Below, piece by piece: positions 37,952-45,479 of a stretch of 64,000 nt of DNA. The notes beneath the pieces were generated by a model, which made no database searches, had not been told where the DNA came from, and saw only the letters and a program-made list of their open reading frames with translations. The DNA comes from Alphaproteobacteria bacterium SO-S41 (GTDB lineage: Bacteria > Pseudomonadota > Alphaproteobacteria > Micropepsales > Micropepsaceae), in the NCBI GenBank assembly GCA_019670725.1, contig AP024629.1, forward strand, positions 1,364,001 to 1,428,000, given 5' to 3'. Made by a program: the position numbers and the translations under genes. The number at the start of each line of letters is the position of its first letter. Position 1 is the stretch's first letter.

Positions 37952-38496
37952 TAGCCCCCGAGGGTGACGGTCGCGGAGCGGCGGATCGTCGTGGACGGCA
38001 TGGGGAAGAGTTCGATGACGTTCCAGAAGGGCGAGCCCGAGGCGTCGTAGCTGACGGTGACCGTGAAGGCGTCGTTGCCTTCCTTCACGGTGACCGCGGC
38101 CTTGGCGGCGACGAGGCCGTCCTGACGGCTGAGATTGCGCTGGACGGTCTGTCGCGCGATGGCGGAGCGCTCAGCCGCGTCCAATCCTGCGATGGCGGAG
38201 CGGGCGCCGTCATTGGCGAGCTGCTGGACGTCGTGCGCCATCCAGAAGTAGGCGCCGTAGCAGATCACGCCGAGCAGAAAGACCAGAAGAACCGGGGCAA
38301 TGAAGGCGAACTCGATCGCCGCAACACCGCGCTGACATTGGGTAAAGCGGCGCAGGTGGTTCTTGAGCGGTTGACGTTGGGGTAGACTTCCGGTTGTGTT
38401 GCTTGCGCTTTGCCTGAATTCCACCCGCGCGGGCACAGGCGGGTGCGCCGAAGCATTGCAATAAAGCTTGCCAGTTTTCGCAAGCAACTGACTCAT
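37948..38496 (-). CDS. TadE-family Flp-pilus assembly protein
   Basis: A 182-residue TadE-like minor pseudopilin. The TadE helix RGVAAIEFAFIAPVLLVFLLG starts near residue 57 in this frame; the 50 residues before it are unusual, and no alternative ATG/GTG/TTG appears closer, so I keep the ATG at 38496. The LANDGARSAIAGLD segment is typical. It probably acts with TadG in pilus assembly and lies next to the divergent PAS protein. Confidence 0.78.
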   Translation of the reverse strand: MSQLLAKTGKLYCNASAHPPVPARVEFRQSASNTTGSLPQRQPLKNHLRRFTQCQRGVAAIEFAFIAPVLLVFLLGVICYGAYFWMAHDVQQLANDGARSAIAGLDAAERSAIARQTVQRNLSRQDGLVAAKAAVTVKEGNDAFTVTVSYDASGSPFWNVIELFPMPSTTIRRSATVTLGGY

Positions 38497-38545
38497 GACT
38501 TCAGCCCTTCAAAGCCATCCGCAAGAATTGCTTAGCTACTTATCG

Positions 38546-38560
38546 ATTTGGCGCCCAAAT
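38546..38560. promoter_or_regulatory. 15-bp dyad in the tadE/PAS intergenic region
   Basis: ATTTGG-CGC-CCAAAT is a perfect inverted repeat about 50 bases upstream of tadE in an AT-rich 274-base intergenic region that holds no visible gene. A possible operator for either divergent gene. Confidence 0.4.
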
Positions 38561-38770
38561 GCTGCGCCCGCACATTGTATAGATTAGAGTTTTGAAGGCC
38601 GCGTTCTGTCGCATTTTTGCTGATGTACAGAAAATGATGCGAATTTTGCCCGTGGTCGGCCAAATGGGCACGGATCGAAATTGATTTTCGGCGCTCGCTT
38701 GATTACCGTTAATCCGACTCCATCAGCGCTCAATGGAAAAGACATAAATTACTTATTTTAGGTGCCCGAA

Positions 38771-39685
38771 ATGTCCGACCCACGACAAGTTGTCAGCGCT
38801 GCCGAAATCATCCGTAATTTCGGGTTCTGGCAGCAGCAGGCGCTGGCGAAGCCGCTGACCATCACGCATCACGGACGTGCGCGGGTCATGCTCCTCTCGA
38901 CGGAGGAATATGAGCGGCTGCGCGGGCAGAACGCGCCGGCGGGCGATGCTGCGCCCATCAACGATGCCGAGATCAAGCTCGCGACAATTCTTGAGAACAT
39001 GGCCGAAGGTTTCATCCTGTACGACAGGGATCTCCGGTTGATGGAGATGAACCGGGTCGCCGAAGCCTATTTCGGGGTCAGCCGCGAGCACATGCTGGGC
39101 AAGACCGTCGCGGAAGCACTGGGCCGGCCGGGCAATACAATCGCGGACGAGATTCTGCGGCGGGTGCTGCGGACGGGCGAAATCGAAACCTATGAAGCAA
39201 GCTCCGCGATCTTTCCGGGGCGCAAGATCATGGCGCGCGCTTTCCCCTATCGCGACGGCGTTGCGAGCCTCTCCGTCAACGTCACGGAACGCGAGCATAT
39301 GCGCGCGGCGGCGGCGGAGTGGGTCGCGGGACAGACGGCGCTCGCGCAGTTGAACCAGATCGCCCTGGTCAAGCTGGACTCACGGGGCCGGATGACCTCC
39401 GTCGACGAGCATTTCGAACGGCTCACGGGCTTCACGGGCTCGGATCTCGCCGAGGTGCGGATGTTCGACATTGTCGAGAATGCCGATCGCCGGCGGCTGC
39501 AGACCGGGTTTGAATCCGTGATTTCAAATCGGGTGCCGGCGGCGGTGGCCGTGCGCATTCTCGGCAAGTCCGGCGATGTGCGCTCGGTGACCCTCGCTAT
39601 GGCGCCGCTGACGCAGGATTTCACGGCGCTCGGGGTCCTCGTCGTGGTCGGCGAAGGCAAGGCCGTCCTGGAGACTGTACGCTAG
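38771..39685 (+). CDS. PAS-domain sensor protein with Phd/YefM-like N-terminal domain
   Basis: A 304-residue soluble protein. I choose the ATG at 38771 (AGGTG ahead) over a GTG three codons earlier. Residues about 7-52 resemble the Phd/YefM antitoxin fold (VVSAAEIIRNF ... PLTITHHGRAR ... EEYERLR). Two PAS domains follow: about 70-175 (FILYDRDLRLMEMNRVAEAYFG) and about 195-300 (VKLDSRGRMTSVDEHFERLTGF). No kinase, GGDEF or output domain is present, so output may be DNA binding or protein contact. No toxin gene is adjacent. It is divergent from tadE. Confidence 0.75.
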   Translation: MSDPRQVVSAAEIIRNFGFWQQQALAKPLTITHHGRARVMLLSTEEYERLRGQNAPAGDAAPINDAEIKLATILENMAEGFILYDRDLRLMEMNRVAEAYFGVSREHMLGKTVAEALGRPGNTIADEILRRVLRTGEIETYEASSAIFPGRKIMARAFPYRDGVASLSVNVTEREHMRAAAAEWVAGQTALAQLNQIALVKLDSRGRMTSVDEHFERLTGFTGSDLAEVRMFDIVENADRRRLQTGFESVISNRVPAAVAVRILGKSGDVRSVTLAMAPLTQDFTALGVLVVVGEGKAVLETVR

Positions 39686-39765
39686 GCGGCGCTGCACCGG
39701 CGTCGGAACCATCCGCCTGACCCCGCGTTCGTTCGAATGAGGGGCTCACAGAAGGCGGGTGGCAC

Positions 39766-39972
39766 ATGCGTGCGAACAGCTTCGTTGTCCTGCAATTTTC
39801 CCTGATGATCGATGTGCTGGTATTTGGCATCGCGGCGGCGATCGTCGTCAGCGTGCCGGCGCTGAACACGCTGGCCTATATTCTGCTGCCGCTGATCGTG
39901 ATGGCGGCACTGGTGGCGACGCCGTTCACCGCATGGTGGCTGGCGCCCCGCATGGGACGCCGCCACATCTAG
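39766..39972 (+). CDS. Small two-helix membrane protein
   Basis: A 68-residue protein with two hydrophobic segments (about residues 8-30 and 34-57) and a short basic tail GRRHI. AAGGCGGG precedes the ATG at 39766. No family recognised. Its TAG stop lies in a CTAG that, on the other strand, is also the stop of the older purB tail described below. Confidence 0.62.
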   Translation: MRANSFVVLQFSLMIDVLVFGIAAAIVVSVPALNTLAYILLPLIVMAALVATPFTAWWLAPRMGRRHI

Positions 39973-39977
39973 CCGCC

Positions 39978-39989
39978 GAACACGCGCGC
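39978..39989. repeat. Distal 12-bp direct repeat (older purB 3' end)
   Basis: GAACACGCGCGC is identical to 41136-41147 inside purB. On the minus strand this copy still reads in the purB frame as A-R-V-F-G-G-stop, ending in a TAG at 39971-39969. Confidence 0.8.
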
Positions 39990-39994
39990 TGATC

Positions 39995-41074
39995 TTATTC
40001 GAGAATTAGCTGGAAATGGCCGGTTGCGGAGATGTTGAAATTTTGCGGCAGGCGAATTGGAAGGATTTGATTGAATGATCGAATGGTCTCCTGGCTAAAC
40101 CAATATTGCCATTCAACATCAAAAGTTCCCGAGAAGATGTTGCTGTGAACATACCCAATGGCCTCAGTTACGGTAGTGAAAGCCATATTGAGATTTAGCC
40201 TGAACCCTCGCCTGCCTGTTAATTTTCCGAGGTCGGGCTGAGAGAGTTCACGACCGCTATCTCTTCCGACAAGGATAGTCGGTGAAACAGGATCGCTAGA
40301 AATGCAATCGGAAGCAGTTGAAAAGGGTAAAAGATATTCGCTTCGAGAATCTGAAGCTCCAATTATCGCAGTAACGGGCGTCGCGATTTTGACCCGCGCT
40401 ATAATCGTACCATCAGCTTCGCGTTGTACCACACCACCCGTTATACCTTCTTGACGACCTGTGAGCGTGCCAGTGAGTGCCCGTATAGTATCGTTGTTGC
40501 TGGTGTGTCCTGAATAAACGAGATGTCCTCCTGAGATTCTCGCAGACGGGCCTAACCCAAGGGCTAGTGGGCGACCTGGCTCGTACCTTTCATAATGCGC
40601 TCTTTTTTGAATCGCTTCAGGCGAAAGGTAGTTACTGACTTCCAGAAAACGTTCCTCTTCCTCTTCGAAAGTCCAAGAGACGATCGGTCTTCTAAGATCG
40701 CTCGTGGCGTACAACGAAAATAGGCGGCCATTTGAAATTAAAAAATATCTCGCGTTGACCTCCGGATGGGCCGCGTAGGAATGGGCTTGAAGGAGAACTT
40801 TTTCATCGAGCCGAATGTGAGGGGCTTTGACCTCTACAATGAACTTTCCGAATGGCCCCGCGATACACTCGTAATCTGCGATGCCCTCGACAGAAATGCC
40901 TTTGCCCTCTTTGGGTCGTCCTAGGAACTTCTCAGCATAGCGAAAACGACGCTCAGTCTTAATGTCATTAGCGGTATTGTGCGCATATCCGAGCCGTTCG
41001 AGAAATGGCCTAACGACTACTTCTCGAACATCGGTTTCAGACATTGTGTCGAAGTTGACTTGGCGTCTATGCAT
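39995..41074 (-). CDS. Orphan HsdR N-terminal/PD-(D/E)XK nuclease-like protein
   Basis: A 359-residue protein. The first 160 residues match the type I restriction enzyme R-subunit N-terminal domain: ETDVREVVVRPFLERLGY, then a PD-(D/E)XK core with Asp67 in GIADYE and Glu81-x-Lys83 in IVEVKAP. There is no helicase part. The C-terminal 200 residues are unrecognised and beta-rich. No hsdM or hsdS is nearby. The ATG whose first base is 41074 has AGGG upstream; a second ATG lies at 41044. Codon use is much more AT-rich than in the neighbours. A defence or stand-alone nuclease role is inferred. Confidence 0.8.
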   Translation of the reverse strand: MHRRQVNFDTMSETDVREVVVRPFLERLGYAHNTANDIKTERRFRYAEKFLGRPKEGKGISVEGIADYECIAGPFGKFIVEVKAPHIRLDEKVLLQAHSYAAHPEVNARYFLISNGRLFSLYATSDLRRPIVSWTFEEEEERFLEVSNYLSPEAIQKRAHYERYEPGRPLALGLGPSARISGGHLVYSGHTSNNDTIRALTGTLTGRQEGITGGVVQREADGTIIARVKIATPVTAIIGASDSRSEYLLPFSTASDCISSDPVSPTILVGRDSGRELSQPDLGKLTGRRGFRLNLNMAFTTVTEAIGYVHSNIFSGTFDVEWQYWFSQETIRSFNQILPIRLPQNFNISATGHFQLILE

Positions 41075-41102
41075 GTTCTTGCCCTATGCAAGAACATGCA
41101 TA
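41068..41102. promoter_or_regulatory. 15-bp perfect inverted repeat over the cassette gene's start codon
   Basis: Arms 41068-41082 and 41088-41102 are perfectly complementary with a 5-base centre. On the minus strand the start codon is inside the second arm and the ribosome-binding site AGGG begins in the loop. A TATTAT -10-like box lies just upstream (41110-41105). It may be an autoregulatory operator or an mRNA hairpin that controls translation. Confidence 0.65.
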
Positions 41103-41126
41103 CGATAATATCGATGATTCGGCTAT

Positions 41127-42449
41127 CTACTCACTGAACACGCGCGCGAAGATCGCATTCACCTGCTTGAGGTGATGGCCGAGATCGAACAAAGCTTCGA
41201 TCTGGTCGGGCTTCAGCGCGGTGGTGACGTCGGCATCGGCCTTCAGGTTTTCCAGGAAGGTCGGCGCACTGACCCCGTTATGCATCGCGCGCCAGACCGG
41301 CATCGCGTTGCGCTGGACGAGGCGATAGGCGTCCTCGCGCTGCACGCCCGCCTGGGTCAGCGCCAGCAGCACGCGCTGCGAATGGACGAGGCCGCCGAGC
41401 AGGTCGAGATTGCGCTGCATGCGTTCGGGATAGACGACCAGCTTCTCGACGACATCGGCCATGCGGTGCAGCGCGAAGTCGAGCGTGATGGTGGCGTCGG
41501 GGCCGATATAGCGCTCGACGGAGGAGTGCGAGATGTCGCGCTCGTGCCAGAGCGCGACATTCTCCAGCGCCGGCGTCACGTAGCCGCGCACCATGCGGGC
41601 GAGGCCGGTGAGGTTCTCGGTCAGCACGGGGTTGCGCTTGTGCGGCATGGCCGACGAGCCCTTCTGGCCTTCGGAGAAATACTCCTCGGCTTCCAGAACT
41701 TCGGTGCGCTGGAGATGGCGGATCTCGGTCGCGAGATTCTCGATCTGGCTGGCGACAACGCCAAGCGCTGCGAAGAAGGCGGCGTGGCGGTCGCGCGGAA
41801 TGACCTGCGTCGAGACGGGCTCGGGCTGCAGGCCGAGGCGCTTAGCGACGTGTTCCTCAACGGCGGGGTCGATCTGCGCGAAGGTGCCGACGGCGCCCGA
41901 GATGGCGCAGGTCGCGATTTCCGCGCGGGCGGCGATCAGGCGCGTACGGGCGCGCTGGAACGCCGCGTGGTGGCCGGCGAGCTTGACGCCGAAGGTCGTC
42001 GGCTCGGCATGGATGCCGTGGCTGCGGCCGATCGTGGGAGTGAGCTTGTGGGTCTTGGCCTGCGCTTCAAGCGCGGCGAGCAGGCGGTCGGCGCCGGCGA
42101 TGAGGAGATCGGAGGCGCGCGCGAGCTGCACGGCGAGGCAGGTGTCGAGTACGTCCGATGACGTCATGCCCTGATGCACGAAACGCGAGTCGGGGCCGAT
42201 GAATTCGGCGAGATGGGTGAGGAAGGCGATGACGTCGTGCTTCACCTCGCGCTCGATCGCGTCGATCTTCGCGACGTCGAACGTGGCGGCGGAGCCCTTC
42301 TCCCAGATCGTCTGCGCCGCGCCCTTGGGGATGACGCCAAGCTCGGCGAGGGCCTCGCAGGCATAGGCCTCGATCTCGAACCAGATGCGGAACTTGGTTT
42401 CGGGGCTCCAAATTTCGGTCATCTGGGCGCGGGCGTAACGGGGAATCAT
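41127..42449 (-). CDS. purB: Adenylosuccinate lyase
   Basis: A 440-residue PurB, which releases fumarate from SAICAR and from adenylosuccinate. The fumarase/aspartase signature SAMPHKRNP and TSSDVLDTC, HGIHAEP segments are intact. The C-terminus reads IFARVFSE, where the last two residues and stop come from the inserted cassette; related purB genes usually end VFG or similar. It is the first purine gene on this strand, separated from purC by a large block of other genes. Confidence 0.97.
   Translation of the reverse strand: MIPRYARAQMTEIWSPETKFRIWFEIEAYACEALAELGVIPKGAAQTIWEKGSAATFDVAKIDAIEREVKHDVIAFLTHLAEFIGPDSRFVHQGMTSSDVLDTCLAVQLARASDLLIAGADRLLAALEAQAKTHKLTPTIGRSHGIHAEPTTFGVKLAGHHAAFQRARTRLIAARAEIATCAISGAVGTFAQIDPAVEEHVAKRLGLQPEPVSTQVIPRDRHAAFFAALGVVASQIENLATEIRHLQRTEVLEAEEYFSEGQKGSSAMPHKRNPVLTENLTGLARMVRGYVTPALENVALWHERDISHSSVERYIGPDATITLDFALHRMADVVEKLVVYPERMQRNLDLLGGLVHSQRVLLALTQAGVQREDAYRLVQRNAMPVWRAMHNGVSAPTFLENLKADADVTTALKPDQIEALFDLGHHLKQVNAIFARVFSE
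41136..41147. repeat. Proximal 12-bp direct repeat inside the purB C-terminus
   Basis: GAACACGCGCGC, encoding A-R-V-F on the minus strand, is repeated exactly at 39978-39989. Beyond it a weaker match (GATC then ATTC at similar spacing) continues, as expected for an attachment-site duplication. Confidence 0.75.
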
Positions 42450-42587
42450 GGGCGGCGATCCTGCGGTGGGCGCGTTTGCGGGCTTCAGTCGGTCCTTCGC
42501 GGGCCGGGGTCAAGAGGCGCGTTGTTTCGCCGCTTTCGCGCGATCAGCCGGGTGTGCCATCACAGGCGCATTAGGGAGAGACTCAGC

Positions 42588-42935
42588 ATGAACCGCCTGA
42601 TTCAGGCCGCTATGGCCGTGTTCGTGCTCGCTTTCGGCGGGCCGGCCTTTGCCGATGATACGGTTGCGGCCCTGCGCCAGCCGGCGCTCGACGCCTGCAT
42701 CTCGGGCGTCGGGACCCCGGAGGCGCCGGCCCTGTGCAGCTGCATCGTCGATCGGATCATCGCCGATTTCGGCGAGGATGCAGTCGCGATGCTGAAAATC
42801 CTGGGCGCCGGCTATCAGCCCTCGCAGGAGGCGGAGATCGCCAAACTGCTCGGTCTCAGCCCCGCGGATACGAAGGTCGTGATCGCGAGGATCGACGACA
42901 AGATGACGTCCGTTATGGACGCCTGCCTGAAATAA
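42588..42935 (+). CDS. Small secreted Cys-rich protein, paralogue 1
   Basis: A 115-residue exported protein (signal peptide to about AFA at residue 23). The mature part has Cys at ACISG, CSCIVD and DACLK, a pattern suited to two disulfides, plus DFGEDAVAMLKILGA. The next gene is a clear paralogue. GGGAGAG precedes the ATG. Function unknown. Confidence 0.75.
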   Translation: MNRLIQAAMAVFVLAFGGPAFADDTVAALRQPALDACISGVGTPEAPALCSCIVDRIIADFGEDAVAMLKILGAGYQPSQEAEIAKLLGLSPADTKVVIARIDDKMTSVMDACLK

Positions 42936-42955
42936 CGAGTGGATTGGAGAGCGAC

Positions 42956-43312
42956 ATGAAGCATCTGTTTGGAATGGCCGCGGTTGCGGCGCTGCTGGCC
43001 TTCGCGCCCGCCCGGGCCGAGGACACGGCTCAATCGTTGCGTCAGCCGGCGATCGACTGGTGCAAGGGCTCGATCGGCGACGACGCGCCGCCCAAGGGCG
43101 CGGATGCCACCTGCACCTGCATGATCGATGCGATCATCGTCAGCTTCGGCGACGATGCAGTGAAGATGCTGAGGATCCTGATCGCCAATCTGAACGAGTC
43201 CGACATTGCCGGGATCGCCAAGCTGCTGGGTATCTCGGAGGCCGAAGCCAAGGCCTTTGTCGACATGGCGACGCTGAAGATCGAGCCGATCCAGGGCAAG
43301 TGCATGAGCTGA
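42956..43312 (+). CDS. Small secreted Cys-rich protein, paralogue 2
   Basis: A 118-residue exported protein with the same layout as its upstream neighbour: signal to ARA, then ED-A-SLRQPAID-C, TCTCMID, SFGDDAVKMLRIL and a final Cys (GKCMS). The shared LRQPA-(L/I)D-C and FG-DAV-ML-IL motifs show a tandem duplication. 20 bases separate the two genes. Function unknown. Confidence 0.75.
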   Translation: MKHLFGMAAVAALLAFAPARAEDTAQSLRQPAIDWCKGSIGDDAPPKGADATCTCMIDAIIVSFGDDAVKMLRILIANLNESDIAGIAKLLGISEAEAKAFVDMATLKIEPIQGKCMS

Positions 43313-43328
43313 GGCTGCGGCGGCCGTC

Positions 43329-43775
43329 TTAGAGCAGGAAGATGCCGACATAGCAGACATAGCCGATGGCGAGCGCGACCAGCGTCGCGCAGCCGATGCT
43401 GAACCAGCTTTGCTTCTGCGCCTCGTCCTTGCGCCGTTCTTTTGCATTCAGGTTCTGCGGCGCGTCGTCCTTAGGCTTGCGGTCGATGAACGGCGCGGCG
43501 ATCACCAGCGCGCAGAGCGCCATGATGCCCGCGAGCATGGTCTTCCAGATAGTCGTGCCGATGAGATCGAAGGTGTCGGCGTTGCGGTCGAGCCAGGCAT
43601 CGACCTGCTCGAGGTCGAAGCCGAGCAGGACGAGCACGACGGCGACGACGAGGAAGAAGAAAAACAGGAAGCTGTAGAAGACCGAGGCACCGCTGCCGAA
43701 GCGGATGCCCTGAAGTCCGGCCGCGGGAAATACCCGCGCGAGACCCCATAGAAAACCGAAGAACCGTCCGATCAT
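43329..43775 (-). CDS. Small multi-helix membrane protein
   Basis: A 148-residue protein with three hydrophobic segments, about residues 30-50 (FYSFLFFFFLVVAVVLVLLG), 74-95 and 128-147, and a charged cytosolic stretch NAKERRKDEAQKQ between the last two. I choose the ATG whose first base is 43775, shortly after which the MIGRFFGFLWG start looks natural. No family recognised. Confidence 0.65.
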   Translation of the reverse strand: MIGRFFGFLWGLARVFPAAGLQGIRFGSGASVFYSFLFFFFLVVAVVLVLLGFDLEQVDAWLDRNADTFDLIGTTIWKTMLAGIMALCALVIAAPFIDRKPKDDAPQNLNAKERRKDEAQKQSWFSIGCATLVALAIGYVCYVGIFLL

Positions 43776-43862
43776 GCCGCGCCTGCAAGGCCCATCGCCT
43801 CGGCGGTAGTATGCATGTCGCCGGGGCCAAGCCCACTCGTCACATTCGCCCATAACCAACCC

Positions 43863-43942
43863 GTCATGGCCGGGCTTGACCCGGCCATCCAGCCGACATC
43901 GCGCCCGGTCTTCTGGATGGCCGCCTCAAGGGCGGCCATGAC
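43863..43942. repeat. REP-like palindromic mosaic element, copy B
   Basis: An 80-bp unit bounded by GTCATGGCC and GGCCATGAC with GGCCGGG/CCCGGCC and GGCCGCC/GGCGGCC hairpins. It is the inverse arrangement of copy A (12413-12494). Confidence 0.85.
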
Positions 43943-43971
43943 GAACGGTGCGGCTGCTCTGAGCCGAAGCC

Positions 43972-44640
43972 CTAGTTCGAAGAGATCTGGCCGATCTGGT
44001 AGGCGGCGACGAGATCGCCCTCCAGCTTGTAGCCGAGGAAGGTGAGGGTGATGCCACCCTTCAGCGGGCCGTCGGCGATCGCGCCTTCATGGGTGTAGAC
44101 GGCGACGCCGTCTGCCTTGGGGGTCGCGGCGCCGAACGCCGTGACGAGATCAGCGGTCTTCGCGCCGAGGCCGGGCATGCCGGTTTCGAGGTTGATGGCC
44201 TTCTTCGGCTTGACGCATTCGGCGGGCATCGCGGCGGGCGCGGTTTCGACCGCAATGGCGGCGAGGGTATGCGCGTCGCCGCCGAGTTGGCCCGACTGGA
44301 ACCAGACGAGGGCGGCCGGCGCCGTTGCGGAGCCGGGCTGCTGGTAGCAGAGCCAATAGGTGCTGTCGGCGGCGTCGCCGGCATGCTGGATCGCGCCGCC
44401 GAGTTCCTTGGCGATGTCGGCGAGCGGGGTGCCCTCGAAGACCAGCGCGATGCTGCCGGCCTTGAGCGCGACCGGCGGCGGAGCGGTCAGCTTGGTGGCG
44501 CCGTCGAGCGCGGTGTCGGAGCGGAAGAGATTGAAACCGGGCGTTGCGGGCACGCCGGCCACTTCGACGATCTTAGCCTGGGCGACGCCAAGCGGCATGA
44601 CGACAAGAATAAACGCAGCCGGCAGCGAGAAACGCGACAT
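43972..44640 (-). CDS. Secreted protein, tandem family member 1
   Basis: A 222-residue exported protein (signal to about AQA, residue 22). A Cys pair is likely between WLCYQQ and AECVKPK. The closing third holds GMPGLGAKTADLVTAFGAATPKAD, a motif shared with the two genes upstream on the same strand. Family not recognised; beta-rich with a repeated G-x-PGL-A-x-x-AD core. Function unknown. Confidence 0.72.
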   Translation of the reverse strand: MSRFSLPAAFILVVMPLGVAQAKIVEVAGVPATPGFNLFRSDTALDGATKLTAPPPVALKAGSIALVFEGTPLADIAKELGGAIQHAGDAADSTYWLCYQQPGSATAPAALVWFQSGQLGGDAHTLAAIAVETAPAAMPAECVKPKKAINLETGMPGLGAKTADLVTAFGAATPKADGVAVYTHEGAIADGPLKGGITLTFLGYKLEGDLVAAYQIGQISSN

Positions 44641-44729
44641 GACTTATCCATTGCAGACGGGCTTTAAGCCCAACCCGTCCGCAACGCGTGACGGCGGCGG
44701 TTGTTCCGCCGCCGCGCCGTTAAGCCGCG

Positions 44730-45389
44730 CTATTCGAGTTCGGTGACGACACCGAACTTCGCCGCAACGACCTTGCCGTCGATGACGCGGTATTTAAGCT
44801 CCTTGGAGGAGACGGTGCCGTCGCCTTTGGGCTCGCCGCCGAAATAATACCCAACGGTGCCGTTGGCATCCATTTCAGGCTTGGGGCCGAAGGCGGTCTC
44901 CAGATCGGCCTGGGTCGCGCCGAGCCCGGGAACGCCGGTCGTCACCGCCAGCGGCTTCTCAGACATGAAGCAGCCTGGCGGGATGTCGTCGGTAGGATGC
45001 GTCTCATAGGCGAAAGCTTCGACCGCGGTGCTGGCGTCGCCCTTCGTGTCGGAGCCGAAGAAGATGAGCGCTGCGGGCGCGTTCGCATCGGCGGGCGAGA
45101 GGACGCAGGACCAGGTGAACGCGTCGCCGCCTTCGCCCAGCGTGTACTGCTCGATGCCCAGTGCGTCGTCGAGATCCTTGAAGGTCGTCTTGCCGGGGAC
45201 GAAGTCGAGCTTGTCGATCTTCACCGCGACGGCCGGCGCCTTCTCAAGCTGGTTGCCGGAGCCGGTGAGGCCGTTGCGGATCAGCGTGACGGCGGGGCCT
45301 TCGCCATAAGAAAGCTCGTCGGCCAGAACGGCGGGGGCGAAGGCGATGGCGGCGGCGAAAAACGCACCGGAAGCGGGCAGGCGAAGCAT
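44730..45389 (-). CDS. Secreted protein, tandem family member 2
   Basis: A 219-residue exported protein. I choose the ATG whose first base is 45389, giving the signal MLRLPASGAFFAAAIAFAPAVLA-type; a longer start is possible. It shares GVPGLGATQADLETAFGPKPEMDANG with its neighbours, a WSCVLSPADANAPAALIFFGSD segment and a PPGCFMSEK Cys. Function unknown. Confidence 0.72.
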   Translation of the reverse strand: MLRLPASGAFFAAAIAFAPAVLADELSYGEGPAVTLIRNGLTGSGNQLEKAPAVAVKIDKLDFVPGKTTFKDLDDALGIEQYTLGEGGDAFTWSCVLSPADANAPAALIFFGSDTKGDASTAVEAFAYETHPTDDIPPGCFMSEKPLAVTTGVPGLGATQADLETAFGPKPEMDANGTVGYYFGGEPKGDGTVSSKELKYRVIDGKVVAAKFGVVTELE

Positions 45390-45479
45390 GAAGGACCCTG
45401 GAGATGAGAGGAATTTACGGAGGCGTAGGAGGCAAGCATGCATGCGGGTTGCCTGGTTCCGCAATGTGGTTAGGCGGCT

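Larger units (their letters stand above)
39990..41135. mobile_element. AT-rich single-gene cassette inserted at the purB 3' end
   Basis: About 1.15 kb, plainly AT-richer than both flanks, bounded by the 12-bp direct repeat GAACACGCGCGC (39978-39989 and 41136-41147). It contains only the HsdR-N nuclease-like gene and its inverted-repeat control region. No integrase or transposase is present, so it would need mobilisation in trans or is a remnant. The purB reading frame is preserved with a substituted C-terminus (S-E-stop in place of G-G-stop). Confidence 0.7.

Noticed and set aside
38771-39685. Type II toxin-antitoxin module
   Set aside because: The antitoxin-like domain is fused to PAS domains and no toxin gene is adjacent.
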